DNA of 64,000 nucleotides from Neolewinella aurantiaca. Lineage in GTDB: Bacteria; Bacteroidota; Bacteroidia; Chitinophagales; Saprospiraceae. Positions 51,270 to 59,143 of the stretch are shown in pieces. The position numbers and the translations under genes were made by a program. The stretch covers positions 1 through 64,000 of the forward strand of contig NZ_VOXD01000032.1 in the NCBI RefSeq assembly GCF_008014675.1, given 5' to 3'. The first letter of the stretch is position 1. Each line of letters opens with the position of its first letter. The notes below the pieces were generated by a model. That model was not told the origin of the DNA. It did no database searches and saw only the letters and a program-made list of their open reading frames with translations.

Positions 51270-53669
51270 CTATTTTTTCTTGCGCGGAGTACGTTGCTTA
51301 CGGGCGGGCTTAGGCGAACCTAACGAAGACTTCGCCTTTCCGCGCCGGGAAGAGGATGCCTTTGCGGTGTTACCCGTACGCCGGCCACTGCTCCTCCGAC
51401 CGGTTTTTGCACCTGCTGCCGAGCCCTTATCGTATTTCTTGCGCGATCCACCGGCTGCACCTTTGTCCGGGGCGGCCAAATCAGCTTCGGTTCCGTGCAC
51501 CTCGAGCACATCAATAAGTTCCATATCGATGCGACGGCGCTCCATGTCGACCTTCTTAACACGGATGCGGACGGAATCCCCCATCTTGAGGCGCTTACCG
51601 GTTTTGCGACCGGTGATGTAAAGTTTTCCGGAGCTGATATCGTACGGCTCGTCCATATCATCGTAGCTGATCATGCCCTCTACATAGTTGGCGGTCAGTT
51701 CTACAAACACACCAAAGTCGGCCATACCGTTGATGATACCGTCAAACTCTTCGCCGACGTTGTCGAGCATGAATTCGGTCTGTTTGTACTTGATGCTCTC
51801 CCGCTCGGCGGTGGTCGCTTTTTTCTCCTGCGCAGAGATGTGCTTACAGATTTCCTCCAGCTTTGTGGGGTTCATCTTATAAAGGCTTCCCTTTTCGAGG
51901 TTCTCGTCCAGGATGCGGTGCACCAATACGTCGGCGTAGCGGCGGATCGGGCTGGTGAAGTGCGTGTAGTTTTCGAAGCCGAGACCATAGTGACCGATAT
52001 TTTCGGTCGTGTAGATCGCCTTAGCCATCGTCCGTATTGCAATCGGCGAAAGCATCTTGACCATCGGGTCTTCGGCGGCTTTGGCCAGCAACTCGGTGTA
52101 ACTCTTAGCGATGGATTGCGGCGTACGAAGGTCCATTTTGTACCCCAGGGCTTCTGCGAATGCAGCCAGTTCGATCACTTTCTCCATGTTCGGCTCATCG
52201 TGGACACGGAAGACGAACGGAATTACTTCCTTGAGTCGTTCAGCTTTCTTGACCATAAAGGTGGCCACCTCTTTGTTGGCCAGCAGCATGAAGTCTTCGA
52301 TTAGCATGTTCGTATCGATGCGTTCCTTCACGTAAACCTCGAGCGGCGTGCCGTCTTCGTCCAGTTTGAAACGCACCTCGTTGGTAGCGAAGTCAATCGC
52401 ACCGTGCTTGAAGCGTTCCTTACGGAGCACTTTCGAAATCTTATCCAGCTGCAGCAATTCGTCGCAAAAGTCACCGCTTTTGGTATCCAGCACTTCCTGC
52501 GCTTCCTCGTAAGTGAAGCGTCGGTCGGAGTGAATAACCGTAGCTCCGAACCAGCGCTGGGTGATTTTGAAGGTCTTAGGGTGCATATTGAAGACGGCAG
52601 AGTAGCTCAGTTTGTCTTCGTGCGGGCGCAGAGAGCACAACTCGTTGGAGATGCGTTCGGGCAGCATCGGGCAGACGCGGTCTACGAGGTAGACAGAGGT
52701 TGTCCGTGCAGCAGCTTCCTTATCCAGGGCACTACCCGGGCGGACGTAGTGGCTCACATCGGCGATGTGAATGCCAACTTCTATTTCTCCGCTTTCGAGC
52801 GTCCGGATGGAAAGTGCGTCGTCAAAGTCCTTCGCCGTTAACGGATCGATGGTGAAGGTCGTGATGTCACGCATGTCCCGGCGGATGTTGATTTCCATCG
52901 GGCTGATTTCGCTGGGCAGCGCTTCGCTCTCGGCAATCACTTCTTCGGGGAAGGTGATTTGGAAGCCGTTGTTGATGAGGATCGACTGCATAGCGATTTC
53001 ACTGCTCCCTTCTTCGCCGAGCACGGCGGTGATTTTACCGCTGATCTGGCCAAAGCGATTGGGTTCCCAATCCAGGATCTTAACGACAACCTGGTCGTTG
53101 TTTTCACCGCCGATGAGTTCGGCGCGGTGTACAGCTACGGCGAGCGTTGCGTCGCCCGGTTGCTTCACCACCACTTCGGCGTACTTCTCGTGAATCATGA
53201 GTTTACCGACGAAGTGAGTTACACTACGTTCCAAAACTTCTACCACTTCGCCCTCGGGTTTCCTGCGACCGGTGGGCGTCCAGGTGCGGATTTTTACTTT
53301 GTCTCCGTCTTGAGCATTTCCCAGGCGGCGGTTGGTGACGAAAACGTCATCCTGATCGCCGTCGAGGACGATAAAGGCGGAACCGGAGCGGGTCATATCG
53401 ACCACGCCTTCCGCGTAAGTTTTGGAGGTTTTCTCCTGTATATTCTTGATTGCTTGAAATTTGTAGTCGCCGTTTTCGCGAACGAGTCCGTCGCTTACCA
53501 GCTTACTCAGAGCGGCCTTGACGCTATCCTGAGAATTTTTGATTTTCAGCTTCCTGATGAGCTGTTTCGGGTTAAATTGTTTGCGGGCGTTGCTCTTGAG
53601 TTCTTTCAGGAGGGCACTGCGTAAATCGCTGGCCTTGAGCTTACTGCCCTTAATCTTCTTTCTAGACAT
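51270..53669 (-). CDS. rnr: Ribonuclease R
   Basis: The 799-aa 3'-5' exoribonuclease degrades structured RNA. The ATG at 53669 starts MSRKKIKGSKLKASDLRSAL (N-terminal helix-turn-helix region); cold-shock-type OB folds follow, then the RNB catalytic core with DITTFTIDPLTAKDFDDALSIRTLESGEIEVGIHIADVSHYVRPGSALDKEAAARTTSVYLVDRVCPMLPERISNELCSLRPHEDKLSYSAVF (Asp ligands in DPLTAKDFDDA), the lane NIGHYGLGFENYTHFTSPIRRYADVLVHRIL, and an S1 domain (FDGIINGMADFGVFVEL). The tail from ~735 is Lys/Arg/Ser/Gly-rich and longer than in most homologues, with a variant of the dispersed element in its codons. Confidence 0.95.
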   Translation of the reverse strand: MSRKKIKGSKLKASDLRSALLKELKSNARKQFNPKQLIRKLKIKNSQDSVKAALSKLVSDGLVRENGDYKFQAIKNIQEKTSKTYAEGVVDMTRSGSAFIVLDGDQDDVFVTNRRLGNAQDGDKVKIRTWTPTGRRKPEGEVVEVLERSVTHFVGKLMIHEKYAEVVVKQPGDATLAVAVHRAELIGGENNDQVVVKILDWEPNRFGQISGKITAVLGEEGSSEIAMQSILINNGFQITFPEEVIAESEALPSEISPMEINIRRDMRDITTFTIDPLTAKDFDDALSIRTLESGEIEVGIHIADVSHYVRPGSALDKEAAARTTSVYLVDRVCPMLPERISNELCSLRPHEDKLSYSAVFNMHPKTFKITQRWFGATVIHSDRRFTYEEAQEVLDTKSGDFCDELLQLDKISKVLRKERFKHGAIDFATNEVRFKLDEDGTPLEVYVKERIDTNMLIEDFMLLANKEVATFMVKKAERLKEVIPFVFRVHDEPNMEKVIELAAFAEALGYKMDLRTPQSIAKSYTELLAKAAEDPMVKMLSPIAIRTMAKAIYTTENIGHYGLGFENYTHFTSPIRRYADVLVHRILDENLEKGSLYKMNPTKLEEICKHISAQEKKATTAERESIKYKQTEFMLDNVGEEFDGIINGMADFGVFVELTANYVEGMISYDDMDEPYDISSGKLYITGRKTGKRLKMGDSVRIRVKKVDMERRRIDMELIDVLEVHGTEADLAAPDKGAAGGSRKKYDKGSAAGAKTGRRSSGRRTGNTAKASSSRRGKAKSSLGSPKPARKQRTPRKKK
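51406..51426 (-). repeat. Variant of the dispersed element in the RNase R tail
   Basis: TTTGCACCTGCTGCCGAGCCC shares an 18-mer with the site in the DUF1080 lipoprotein at 46356-46373. Confidence 0.5.
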
Positions 53670-53896
53670 ATAAATTGCTGGGTGTGGGTGGCCATCTGCC
53701 ACCACCGCGTTCGTTATGTTGGACGCACAAATAATGAGCTTTACGCGTCATTTGCCCGAAATACAGGCGGCGCTGTCGCGGATTTTGGGTTTAGGGTTAT
53801 TCCCTTATTCGCACTCATAACACTTTCCAATCTTCAAAAGTTCTGTCTTACCCCGGGGCCAGCTTTATGGTTAGGTTAAGTTTATGGGTTTTCCTG

Positions 53897-53914
53897 GGCG
53901 CGGCCGCAGGTGCA
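53897..53914 (+). repeat. Dispersed GGCGC-NNN-CGCAGGTGCA element, copy 11
   Basis: GGCGCGGCCGCAGGTGCA, identical to copies 2, 5 and 12, in the 304-base gap before the reductase gene. No gene is visible in the rest of this gap (53670-53973). Confidence 0.8.
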
Positions 53915-53961
53915 GGGAAAAGTTCGGAGGCTCAGGCGAAGAACTATAATAAACCTCGCCG

Positions 53962-53969
53962 TACCTTGT
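53962..53969 (+). promoter_or_regulatory. -7-like element abutting the reductase start
   Basis: TACCTTGT, six of eight positions of TAnnTTTG, ends four bases before the ATG at 53974. Confidence 0.35.
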
Positions 53970-53973
53970 GCCC

Positions 53974-55257
53974 ATGTCTTCAAAGAAAACAAACATTCTC
54001 ATTGTTGGTGCAGGTCCTGCCGGAGCAGCCACTGCTCTACGCCTGTCTTACCTCAACATTCCTTGTGTCCTGGTCGACAAAGCCACTTTCCCGCGCGATA
54101 AGGTTTGCGGCGACGCTTTGTCCGGAAAAGTTCCTACCCTACTGAACCGGCTGGACCCGGCAATCATGGACAGATTCCGTCAGCGGTTTACGCCGGTAGA
54201 CGTATGGGGAATTCGCTTTTTCCCGCCCAGTAAGAAGCTCATTGAGCTTCCCTTCAAGGTAGGCTACGAGCGCGTCCCCGACGAGGCTCCCGGATACGTC
54301 TCCAAGCGGATGGATTTCGACGCCTTTCTCATCGAAGAAGTTCAGCGGCGCGAGAACATTGAGCTCCGGCTGAACACCGAAATCGGCAGCTGGGTAAAAA
54401 CAGCAGAAGGCTACACCGTAACCACCAAAGACAAATCTGAGAGCTGGGACTGTCGCTTGCTCGTAGACGCCAGCGGAGCCAACTCCCGTTTCAGCCGCAA
54501 AGAGGCCGGCCAGGAAATGGATCACGACCACCACGCCGCCGCAGTGCGCGCTTACTGGAAAGGAATTACCGGTTTCCACAAAGACAATTTCATCGAACTC
54601 CATTTTCTGGAGAAATACAACCCCGGTTACTTCTGGATCTTCCCCCTGCCCAACGGCGAAGCCAACATCGGTCTGGGGATGCGATCAGACATCGTCAAGA
54701 AGAAAAACATCAACCTCCGCGAAGCTCTGGACGACATCGTTGCCTCCGACGAATTCAAAGAGCGCTTCAAAGATGCAGAGCAAATAGACCCGACCATGGG
54801 CTACGGTCTTCCCCTTGGCTCTAAAGACCGCGTTCTTTCCGGAGACAACTATCTCCTCGTAGGTGATGCCGGGCACCTCATCGACCCGCTTACCGGAGAA
54901 GGTATCGGTAACGCAACTTACTCCGGCTTCATCGCCGCCGAACTGGCCGAGAAGTGTCTCGCTGAGAACCGTTTCGACGCCGAATACCTCGGCGCGTACG
55001 ACGTCAGAATCGAGCGCGTACTCCGTACCGAACTACGCCTGAGCTACCGGATGCAGCAAATAATGCAGATAAAATGGCTAACTAATTTCCTTACCGGCAT
55101 CGTCGCAGCCAACCCTAAGGTCATTGAAGTACTCTGTAGAATGTACACCGACTTCGAGTTGCGCAAACAATTGGTAAAACCAATGTTCTGGTGGAAACTT
55201 TTCCGGGCCAAGACCGGAAAGCTCCCAGCAATAGATTCTTCGGTGTCCGACCAGTAA
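53974..55257 (+). CDS. Geranylgeranyl-reductase-like FAD oxidoreductase
   Basis: The 427-aa flavoprotein has ILIVGAGPAGAATALRLSYLNIPCVLVDKATFPRDKVCGDALSGK, where the DKxCG motif is a hallmark of the geranylgeranyl-reductase family. Other blocks are LLVDASGANS, NPGYFWIFPLPNGEANIGLGM and LLVGDAGHLIDPLTGEGIGNATYSG. It probably reduces isoprenoid chains, for example in menaquinone or lipid metabolism. The start is ATG at 53974, not the GTG six bases before. Its terminator may be the hairpin at 55450. Confidence 0.9.
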   Translation: MSSKKTNILIVGAGPAGAATALRLSYLNIPCVLVDKATFPRDKVCGDALSGKVPTLLNRLDPAIMDRFRQRFTPVDVWGIRFFPPSKKLIELPFKVGYERVPDEAPGYVSKRMDFDAFLIEEVQRRENIELRLNTEIGSWVKTAEGYTVTTKDKSESWDCRLLVDASGANSRFSRKEAGQEMDHDHHAAAVRAYWKGITGFHKDNFIELHFLEKYNPGYFWIFPLPNGEANIGLGMRSDIVKKKNINLREALDDIVASDEFKERFKDAEQIDPTMGYGLPLGSKDRVLSGDNYLLVGDAGHLIDPLTGEGIGNATYSGFIAAELAEKCLAENRFDAEYLGAYDVRIERVLRTELRLSYRMQQIMQIKWLTNFLTGIVAANPKVIEVLCRMYTDFELRKQLVKPMFWWKLFRAKTGKLPAIDSSVSDQ

Positions 55258-55449
55258 AATTTGACCGAAAGTCAAATCCCGACCGTCTGTCAGTGACCAA
55301 ATATCACGCTTCAGTCAGGAATCAGACATCAAATCAAGTTCTTCTCATTTAATACGTTAATATTTTACTAACAACGTAACAAATCGCAAATGAGACTGGT
55401 TATGGTTCGTAGTTGATTAAGTTTCATATACTAGTGAGTGTAAAGTGAG

Positions 55450-55488
55450 CCTCCGACCCTATTTGACGGGTACGGGGGTTCTTTTTTT
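55450..55488 (+). terminator. Rho-independent terminator with T-run
   Basis: CCTCCGACCC pairs with GGGTACGGGGG (one bulge and one wobble pair) and is followed by TTCTTTTTTTG. It is 190 bases after the reductase stop and could end its mRNA or a small RNA in the gap. A weak TAAGTTTC (TAnnTTTG with one mismatch) sits upstream near 55418. The gap 55258-55656 holds no gene. Confidence 0.7.
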
Positions 55489-55656
55489 GCCCCCCTCGCT
55501 TAAATCTCCTACTTGCCTGCACCGTCAGATTTATCTCGTTTCCGCCCCGGCGATTACCCTGCGGGAAAAAATTAATTTCTAAGTTGCGCGCCTGTCCGCC
55601 CGGAGCGGTCTTGCGAGAGCAGTTATAAACGTCCGCTTCAACATTTTCAATTTAAT

Positions 55657-56298
55657 ATGCGCAACGAAATCGATCCCCACTTCGAGTACGCCCAGGCTCT
55701 TTCCGGCCCTGTCCCCGATTATCTTCTGGAAGTGGAACGACAAACGTTTCTGAAGACCATGGCTCCCCAGATGCTTAGTGGCCAGCTTCAGGGTAGGTTG
55801 CTCTCTTTGCTCAGCAAACTCCGCCAGCCGGAGACCATCCTCGAGGTAGGAGCCTTCACCGGTTACTCGGCCCTGTGCCTCGCCGAGGGGCTCGCTCCCG
55901 GTGGAAAGCTGCACACCATTGAGGGCAATCAGGAGGTAGCATTTCTTGCCCGCCAGAATTTTGCGGCATCTCCCTTTGCTGACAGCATCGAGTTATACAC
56001 CGGGCAGGCAATGAACCTGCTCCCTGATCTCCCCCCGGTATTCGACCTCGTTTTTCTGGACGGAGACAAGCGTGGCTACCCGGAGTACTTCGACCTGCTC
56101 ATCGACCGCCTCTCCCCCGGTGGCCTGTTGCTGGCCGACAATATTTTATGGGACGGTAAAGTAAGCACCTCCGGGAAGAAGGATCTCGATGCCGAAGCGC
56201 TCCGCGCTTACAACCAGTTACTCGCCGATGATGACCGGGTTGAAGTAGTTGTACTCCCCCTGCGAGACGGACTCAGCGTGGCACGAAAAACGGTTTAA
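55657..56298 (+). CDS. SAM-dependent O-methyltransferase (caffeoyl-CoA OMT-like)
   Basis: The 213-aa class I methyltransferase has the SAM site ILEVGAFTGYSALCLAEGL, then LHTIEGNQEVAFLARQNF, LVFLDGDKRGYPEYFDLL (Asp cluster that binds a metal ion in this family), LSPGGLLLADNILWDGKV, and a C-terminal VEVVVLPLRDGLSVARKT. Family members methylate catechol-type hydroxyl groups; in bacteria the substrate is usually unknown. The ATG at 55657 fits the normal length. No linked pathway genes are present. Confidence 0.92.
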   Translation: MRNEIDPHFEYAQALSGPVPDYLLEVERQTFLKTMAPQMLSGQLQGRLLSLLSKLRQPETILEVGAFTGYSALCLAEGLAPGGKLHTIEGNQEVAFLARQNFAASPFADSIELYTGQAMNLLPDLPPVFDLVFLDGDKRGYPEYFDLLIDRLSPGGLLLADNILWDGKVSTSGKKDLDAEALRAYNQLLADDDRVEVVVLPLRDGLSVARKTV

Positions 56299-56586
56299 TC
56301 CCGACCAGGAGCTCCAGAAAAACCAGAAGGCAAAGCCTGGCTATGCTACTCCGAAGGAACCTCCCTTCGCACCAGCGCTCCCGCCCCTCCCTTTTCTGCA
56401 CTCGGGTGCAAACAAAACCCTGGTATCTTTCCAATTGCGCTAAGGAAAACGTTAGTGTGCGATCAGAAACAGACCTACGGCCATGGAAAGCCCGGCAGCT
56501 GCCGCGGATTCGTATAGTCTGTTACACCGCAAGCCGGCAGCGGGTCGATGTGGAGCTAAAAACTTATCTTTAGCCTACTAACCACC

Positions 56587-58563
56587 ATGGACACAGCCAA
56601 CCCTTACCTCAACCCGGTAGAACTCTTTGACCTTTCCGAAAAGCCGGAACTTAAGCCTGCCGACCTGCGTAAAGCGAAAAAACGGTTTCTTACAGAACTC
56701 GAACTGGATGGTCGTGAAGACTTCGACTACCACGGCCGGCTCTTCACCCGCAATGATCTCGATCGCGTAAGCCAGGACATTGAAGACGAGGCAATGCTCG
56801 TTGCATACGTCACCGCAGCTAAAACAAAAGGGCTTTCGGCGTTTCTGGCCTCAGGCCGGACGGATCAGGAATTCGACAGCAACCAGCTTTTCAATCCTCG
56901 CCTCAAGCCTCTCCTCAGGTCTTATTTTGGTCCGGCCTTCAATCAGACCTTCGGGCGGGCGGTAGCCAATCAGGACCAACAGGCCGTCGACAAAATGAGA
57001 AACTGGAAGGCGGAGAGCGCAGGCATTTCCCCGTCGGTACTCTACCAGGACGCTTACCGTAACCTGGACTCGAAGATTGAAGTCCTTGCCGGTACGGTAG
57101 ATGCCTACCTCCGCGACCCTAAAAGCCCCGCCGCCCAAAACCTGCGGGGCATGAAAGCTTTCGACGATAACTTCCCGAAGGAACTCATTTCAGCCCTCCC
57201 ACCCTACTTTACCGATCTGACCGGCAAACTGGCCGACCGGCTCACGCCTTATATCATTCGCCTCAACAACGAACGGCAGAACCCCCGCATGGCCCTGGCC
57301 CTGACCAAATCCATCCTCCGGCTGGAAAACCTGGCCGACGATAAACGAGAACAACTGAAAAAGATCGGGCGGCAGTTACGTGATAATGTCAACACTGCTA
57401 ACCACAATCGTGAGGCACAGAGTAGTGAAGGAGGAATGGGCGCAGGCCGCATTGTATGGCTGATCATTGTTCTGGTAGTGATGCTGTTTCGGGTAGGCTC
57501 GTGTATCTCCAGCAACAGCCGTTCCAGCCGGAGCAATTACCGGACAAATTCTTACTACGCCGAGCAGCGCTATAAGCCTGTTTCGGCACTGACCTACAAA
57601 ATACGGTATGCTATCAACCTGAGGCAGGCGGTGCAGCGGGGCCTCTCGCCCACCGCTGTCACACCAGACAGCCGGGCCGATATCCCTTCCTTTCTGCTAA
57701 GCCCATTGTATCGCCCCGGAGCGGGCGTCCTGGAAGCCAACGATGTCCTGCGGGCACTTAATCAGGATACCGTCTATCACATCGAACGCTACGTCCTGAG
57801 CCGAAGGACCACTCCTTTCCAGGTCGATAAGGTCTTTCAGCAAACCATCAAGCGCCCTGTGGTTGCCAAAGACAAGGACACCAGCAGGCTCTACCTCGCG
57901 CTGGATGCTCTCAACAAAGAACTGACAGAAGAAGCGCGCATCCGCGAGGAGCGCCGCAAAGAAGCGGAAAAGAAATACACCGTCAGTAGTAAAAAATATC
58001 CGGGAGGAATTGTAGTCAAGGCCGATCGTGGCAACGGGCCGCCTTCGGCGGCCAGCAACGGAGTCCGCGAAGTAACCAGCTACGCAAAAGAGAAGAAAGA
58101 CCAACTCCTGGGGCCAAAGGCTAAAATGCCCGCCAACTACTACCTCTACCAGAAGCGGGGAGAAAAGAACGATGGCCGGCTGATGAAGATGAAAGCCGCC
58201 CCCGACGCTGCTGACGTTGGTCTCATTCTGGTTTGGCGAGACACGCTCGGCCTGCGGCAGGTCAGGATGCCCGGAGGGCTCACCGCCCCGTTCACCTTCG
58301 ACGTTGCCGTGGGGCAGGTAGACAAACTTCTTGAAGGCTACGTCGTCTACGGCAAGCTCTGGTCCGATACCGAAACCAGTCCCTTCGGAGGGCAGGGTTG
58401 GTACCGCGAAGTAATTTGCTATTGCGGACCCAACGATCACCTCGCGTTCATTAACGGTAAAAAGTCTTACCGCAAAAACATCTGGTTTCCCACCAAAAAG
58501 ATTGACACCAGTAAAAGCATGAGCCCCCAGGCCTGGTTGCGGGGGATAAAACGCTTGCGCTGA
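56587..58563 (+). CDS. Membrane-anchored protein of the Hsp70 module
   Basis: The 658-aa protein has a helical cytosolic domain (residues 1-280), one membrane helix at about 289-304 (IVWLIIVLVVMLFRVGSC), and a long C-terminal domain (305-658). The start PYLNPVELFDLSEKPELKP followed by ADLRKAKKRFLTELELDG resembles the first two helices of a J domain, but no HPD motif is present, so any co-chaperone role is speculative. The C-terminal part has a charged coiled segment (LTEEARIREERRKEAEKKYTV) and strand-rich endings. A GrpE-like and an Hsp70 gene follow on the same strand. I do not recognise the family. Confidence 0.65.
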   Translation: MDTANPYLNPVELFDLSEKPELKPADLRKAKKRFLTELELDGREDFDYHGRLFTRNDLDRVSQDIEDEAMLVAYVTAAKTKGLSAFLASGRTDQEFDSNQLFNPRLKPLLRSYFGPAFNQTFGRAVANQDQQAVDKMRNWKAESAGISPSVLYQDAYRNLDSKIEVLAGTVDAYLRDPKSPAAQNLRGMKAFDDNFPKELISALPPYFTDLTGKLADRLTPYIIRLNNERQNPRMALALTKSILRLENLADDKREQLKKIGRQLRDNVNTANHNREAQSSEGGMGAGRIVWLIIVLVVMLFRVGSCISSNSRSSRSNYRTNSYYAEQRYKPVSALTYKIRYAINLRQAVQRGLSPTAVTPDSRADIPSFLLSPLYRPGAGVLEANDVLRALNQDTVYHIERYVLSRRTTPFQVDKVFQQTIKRPVVAKDKDTSRLYLALDALNKELTEEARIREERRKEAEKKYTVSSKKYPGGIVVKADRGNGPPSAASNGVREVTSYAKEKKDQLLGPKAKMPANYYLYQKRGEKNDGRLMKMKAAPDAADVGLILVWRDTLGLRQVRMPGGLTAPFTFDVAVGQVDKLLEGYVVYGKLWSDTETSPFGGQGWYREVICYCGPNDHLAFINGKKSYRKNIWFPTKKIDTSKSMSPQAWLRGIKRLR

Positions 58564-58574
58564 CACTATCATTT

Positions 58575-58593
58575 GGCGCGGCCGCAGGTGCAA
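58575..58593 (+). repeat. Dispersed GGCGC-NNN-CGCAGGTGCA element, copy 12
   Basis: GGCGCGGCCGCAGGTGCAA in the 157-base gap between the membrane-anchored gene and the GrpE-like gene. Confidence 0.8.
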
Positions 58594-58720
58594 AGAAAGC
58601 TGGACGGCAAAACGGCTCTCTATTCTCCCCGCCCATCTGGCATCCGATCCCTTCCGGGAACCAACGACTTTAACTCCGGACACAGCAAAAGTAAAACCCG
58701 GCAGACACACAACACCAACC

Positions 58721-59068
58721 ATGCAAACCGTACCTCAATTCTACCTCGACCTTATCAACCAACTCTTCGAGTTGGAGAAAAAACTGGAAGACCAACTCGA
58801 CAACCGCGCCCTGGCCCGACCACTCGACCGCATGAAACGCCTTTTCGAGGAAAGCCTCCCCAACGCTGAAGGAGCTGTTCCCGTAGGCCTGTTTGTCCAC
58901 AACCCTATCGGTGAGAAATACACCGAAACACGCACCGATTGCGAAGCCAGCATCGCTGGCGAAGGAGAGGGAAAGCTTCGCATCGTCGAGGTAATCAAGC
59001 CCATTGTTTACCTTAGAGGCGGCGGCTACAACCAAATTGTCCAACGGGGAGTAGTCATCGTTGAGTGA
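58721..59068 (+). CDS. Small GrpE-like protein
   Basis: The 115-aa protein has an amphipathic helical start (FYLDLINQLFELEKKLEDQLDNRALARPLDRMKRLFEESL) and a beta-rich end. There the order of GLFVHNPIGEKYTETRTDCEAS and IVEVIKPIVYLRGGGYNQIVQRGVVIV recalls the GrpE beta-wing (usually EVLQKGY followed by RPA.V.V). It is shorter than true GrpE (about 180-200 residues), lacks the long N-terminal coiled-coil, and Arg and Gly replace some wing positions. As it lies 75 bases before the Hsp70 gene, it could be a dedicated nucleotide-exchange factor. The fold assignment is inference from pattern. Confidence 0.6.
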   Translation: MQTVPQFYLDLINQLFELEKKLEDQLDNRALARPLDRMKRLFEESLPNAEGAVPVGLFVHNPIGEKYTETRTDCEASIAGEGEGKLRIVEVIKPIVYLRGGGYNQIVQRGVVIVE

Positions 59069-59124
59069 TACTGCCCTGCTGCTCCATCGCTCCTGATCAC
59101 CTTTTATGGTAAGACCAAAAGCCT

Positions 59125-59137
59125 AACGAACCAACAG
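59125..59137 (+). repeat. Octamer-type sequence before the hsp70-like start
   Basis: AACGAACCAACAG, on the sense strand six bases before the ATG. It is the same unit as in the batD array. Confidence 0.5.
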
Positions 59138-59143
59138 ACTGAA

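Noticed and set aside
57697-58722. 341-residue minus-strand frame
   Set aside because: Antisense to the membrane-anchored protein gene, which has normal codon use and a clear frame.
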